Shown here: piece by piece, positions 5,724 to 7,517 of the stretch
Layout: each line of letters begins with the position of its first letter
Position numbering within the stretch: the stretch's first letter is position 1
Assembly (NCBI GenBank): GCA_013204125.1
Contig: JABMOP010000564.1
Coordinates: 1 to 7,517, forward strand
DNA: 7,517 bases
Reading direction: 5' to 3'
Origin: Rhodospirillales bacterium
GTDB lineage: Bacteria; Pseudomonadota; Alphaproteobacteria; Rhodospirillales; UBA2165
Notes under the pieces: model-generated
Databases searched by the model: none
What the model saw: only the letters and a program-made list of their open reading frames with translations
What the model was told of the DNA's origin: nothing
Program-made: the position numbers and the translations under genes

Positions 5724-6861
5724 ATGAACCAGATATTTACTTATGTTTCCCGTCAACTCGCCGGCACCACGATTATTTTAACGATGGTCATGAGCGGGGT
5801 TATCTGGCTGTTCGTTTCGGTAAAAGCCGTCGAAAGCATTATTAATCGTGGTCTATCGTTGAAGCTGTTTTTTTTACTGACCTCGTTGCAGCTTCCAAAT
5901 TTTCTGGCTCAAATTATCCCGATTGCATTTTTCATCGCCGTTCTGTTTGTCTACGGGCGCTTGGTTTCAGATCGTGAGATCGTGGTTTTACGCGCCGCCG
6001 GCATGAGCCCTTTATCACTTGCCGCGCCAGTCATCGTGCTCGGCCTGATGTTTACCTTGATCGGCTATGCGCTGTCGCTTTATGCAACGCCGAGTTCCTA
6101 TCAAAAAATTCCGGCAATTGCAGTGGGACATCCGATATAATTTTACCAACGTCCTCCTAAAAGAAGGTGTATTCAATTCGGTATCGAAAGACCTTACGGT
6201 CTATATTCGCGAACGTACCGGCAAATCTGAACTCAGAGGTATTCTGGTGCACGACAACAGAAACGCCAGCAAGCCAGCTACTTTGATCGCTCAACGCGGC
6301 GTTATGGTTCAAACCCTCATTGGCGCGCGGGTCTTGATGTTCGAGGGCAACCGCCAGGAAGTGGACCGTGAAACCGGCAAGCTGTCGATCCTATATTTCG
6401 ACCGCTACAGTTTTGATCTTGGTGGTATATCTAATAAACCAAATGCCCGCTTTCGAGAGCCGCGGGAGCGTTCGGTCGTGGACTTGCTACGCATCGAAAG
6501 GAAAGATGTGGGAAATCCCAAAGATTATGGGAAATTCGTCGTTGAAGCGCATCAACGGTTAGCATTACCGGCAAATTCCCTTGGATTTTCGCTGATTGCC
6601 TTTCTCAGTATTATGCTCGGCGAATTTTCGCGGCGTGGCAATTTACTTAAGGTTTTGACCGCGACCGGGATATTTGTTCTGTTACAGGTTACGGACCTTG
6701 GGTTGATAAATGTTTCAGCGAGGAATTTTAATCTTATTCCGCTGATATATTTGGCGACCTTTGGTCCGATTTTGATTTCGATGTTTTTGCTGATTTACAG
6801 GCCGAGACTTAATTTCGGTTCGCGCAAATCTCATTCAGCTGAACAGACGGCAATAAACTAG
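5724..6861 (+). CDS. lptF: LPS export permease LptF, reading frame interrupted by +1 base
   Basis: LptF pairs with LptG to form the transmembrane part of the LptB2FG transporter, which extracts LPS from the inner membrane and feeds the LptC/LptA bridge. The frame starting at the ATG 5724 runs to a TAA at 6138-6140 (138 residues). The matching remainder is one frame over and ends at TAG 6859-6861. Dropping one A from the A6 run at 6103-6108 joins them into 378 residues, the normal family length. The joined protein shows three N-terminal membrane segments (about 12-33, 52-78, 99-121) and SDREIVVLRAAGMS (82-95), shared with LptG. A periplasmic jellyroll region follows (about 123-270, including VLLKEGVFNSVSKDLTVYIR), then three C-terminal segments (about 282-299, 306-326, 336-358). 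The break falls just after the third segment, so the uncorrected product would lack the periplasmic domain. No plausible separate start with a ribosome site exists for the second part. Essentiality of LptF favours sequence error or slippage over a true pseudogene. Confidence 0.88.
6103..6108 (+). other. A6 homopolymer at the lptF frameshift
   Basis: The context is TAT CAA AAA ATT in the upstream frame. With five As it reads TAT CAA AAA TTC CGG, giving SYQKFRQLQWD, which continues directly into the LptF periplasmic domain. With six As the frame runs into a stop 30 bases later, at 6138-6140. The site is where an indel, a transcriptional slip or a +1 ribosomal shift would have to act. Confidence 0.85.
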
Positions 6862-6863
6862 GA
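6860..6863 (+). promoter_or_regulatory. Ribosome binding site deciding the lptG GTG start
   Basis: AGGA overlaps the last two bases of the lptF stop codon and sits 8 bases before the GTG at 6872. This is the clearest Shine-Dalgarno in the window. It supports GTG 6872 over the out-of-frame GTG at 6867 and indicates translational linkage of lptG to lptF. Confidence 0.65.
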
Positions 6864-6871
6864 CCAGTGTC

Positions 6872-7517
6872 GTGCGTATTTCAACCACCCTTTCGATCTA
6901 TATCGGCCGCAATTTTATTGCGAGTTTCTTGGTTGTACTCGTCGTATTCCTTGGTCTTATATTTTTATTCGACACGATCGAGCTTCTACGCCGGGCATCA
7001 AACCAGGATAATATCGGCGCCGGGCTTATTCTTCAAATGGGGTTGACGAAACTTCCCCATATGGGGCAACAGGCATTTCCATTCGCTGTATTATTTGGCG
7101 GCATGATAGCATTTTGGCGCCTCACGCGGAACAGCGAACTGGTCGTTGCCCGGGCTGCGGGCGTGTCGGCGTGGCAATTTCTTTTTCCGGTCCTGGTGGT
7201 GGCATTTATGCTCGGTATATTTAAGATCACAGCATTAAATCCCTTTGCATCAGCCTTATTAGCCCGCTACGATCGGCTTAACGCGACATACTTGAAAGGC
7301 AGCTCCAACCTCCTTACGGTTTCGCCAACGGGCCTTTGGCTGCGCCAAGCCACCGACAAAAATCACTCGGTAATCCGAGCGACAAATATCAAAATTATCG
7401 GCAACGAGATTGAACTCGAGGACATAACCATATTTGTCTATAAGGGCGCGGACAATTTTTCGCGCCGTATCGACGCCAAAAAAGGGCGATTGGAAGACGG
7501 ATTTTGGCACCTTAAAT
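6872..7517 (+). CDS. lptG: LPS export permease LptG, 3'-truncated by window edge
   Basis: The frame opens with GTG at 6872 and stays open for 215 codons to the window end. This is the partner of LptF in the LptB2FG complex. Visible are a first membrane segment (about residues 15-36, very rich in V, L and F) followed by FDTIELLRR. A second segment lies around 66-84, then the family motif NSELVVARAAGVS (87-99), matching SDREIVVLRAAGMS of LptF. A third segment spans about 101-119, and the start of the periplasmic beta-rich domain follows (NPFASALLARY onward, LWLRQ at about 155-159). The remaining periplasmic part and three C-terminal segments lie beyond the window. The gene begins 10 bases after the lptF stop. 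In alphaproteobacteria lptD, surA and pdxA often follow, but that is not visible here. If lptF translation really ended at 6140, polar effects on lptG would be expected, another reason to doubt a real frameshift. Confidence 0.93.
   Translation, partial: MRISTTLSIYIGRNFIASFLVVLVVFLGLIFLFDTIELLRRASNQDNIGAGLILQMGLTKLPHMGQQAFPFAVLFGGMIAFWRLTRNSELVVARAAGVSAWQFLFPVLVVAFMLGIFKITALNPFASALLARYDRLNATYLKGSSNLLTVSPTGLWLRQATDKNHSVIRATNIKIIGNEIELEDITIFVYKGADNFSRRIDAKKGRLEDGFWHLK

Noticed and set aside
6067..6140. The second lptF frame as an independent gene starting at ATG 6067
   Set aside because: Its first residues up to about 6108 are an out-of-frame shadow of the real lptF coding sequence; the homology-like part begins only after the A-run, and no ribosome site precedes 6067.

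Overview
The window looks like a stretch of alphaproteobacterial chromosome, probably a free-living Rhodospirillales-type organism. This rests on the protein flavour, the moderately GC-rich coding sequence, and the lptF-lptG pair typical of an LPS-bearing Gram-negative. The placement is inference, since no phylogenetic marker is present. All protein genes lie on the + strand and are housekeeping or metabolic. I see no insertion sequence, phage gene, CRISPR array, tRNA or rRNA.

Layout. Positions 3-392 hold the 3' end of a small cupin-fold protein. Close behind it are a CysQ-type 3'(2'),5'-bisphosphate nucleotidase (405-1172), a Sua5/TsaC threonylcarbamoyl-AMP synthase for tRNA t6A (1195-2142), and an FAD-linked D-2-hydroxyacid dehydrogenase of the GlcD/D2HGDH type (2175-3587). 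Gaps of 12-32 bases suggest one transcription unit. A 263-base intergenic region follows, then a large acyl-CoA dehydrogenase (3851-5665) with its own good sigma-70-like promoter. Last are lptF (5724-6861, frame interrupted) and the 5' part of lptG (6872 to the window edge). These encode the two inner-membrane permease subunits that extract LPS from the inner membrane.

Two things stand out. First, the intergenic region 3588-3850 contains, on the - strand, a very compact array of four hairpins followed by a strong Rho-independent terminator with a U-rich tail. CCUCCC, an anti-Shine-Dalgarno-like motif, occurs four times in it, three of them at or in hairpin loops. Two helices (hairpin 2 and the terminator) close through G-U wobbles only if the - strand is the RNA, so a - strand small RNA of about 165 nt is the best reading. 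It resembles in concept the alphaproteobacterial anti-SD sRNAs (alpha-r14/CcsR 'cuckoo' RNAs), but its architecture is not one I recognise.

Second, lptF is split by a single extra A in an A6 run at 6103-6108. Removing one A restores a normal 378-residue LptF. Because LptF is normally essential, the break is either a sequencing or assembly error or a corrected frameshift (slippage), rather than a simple dead gene.
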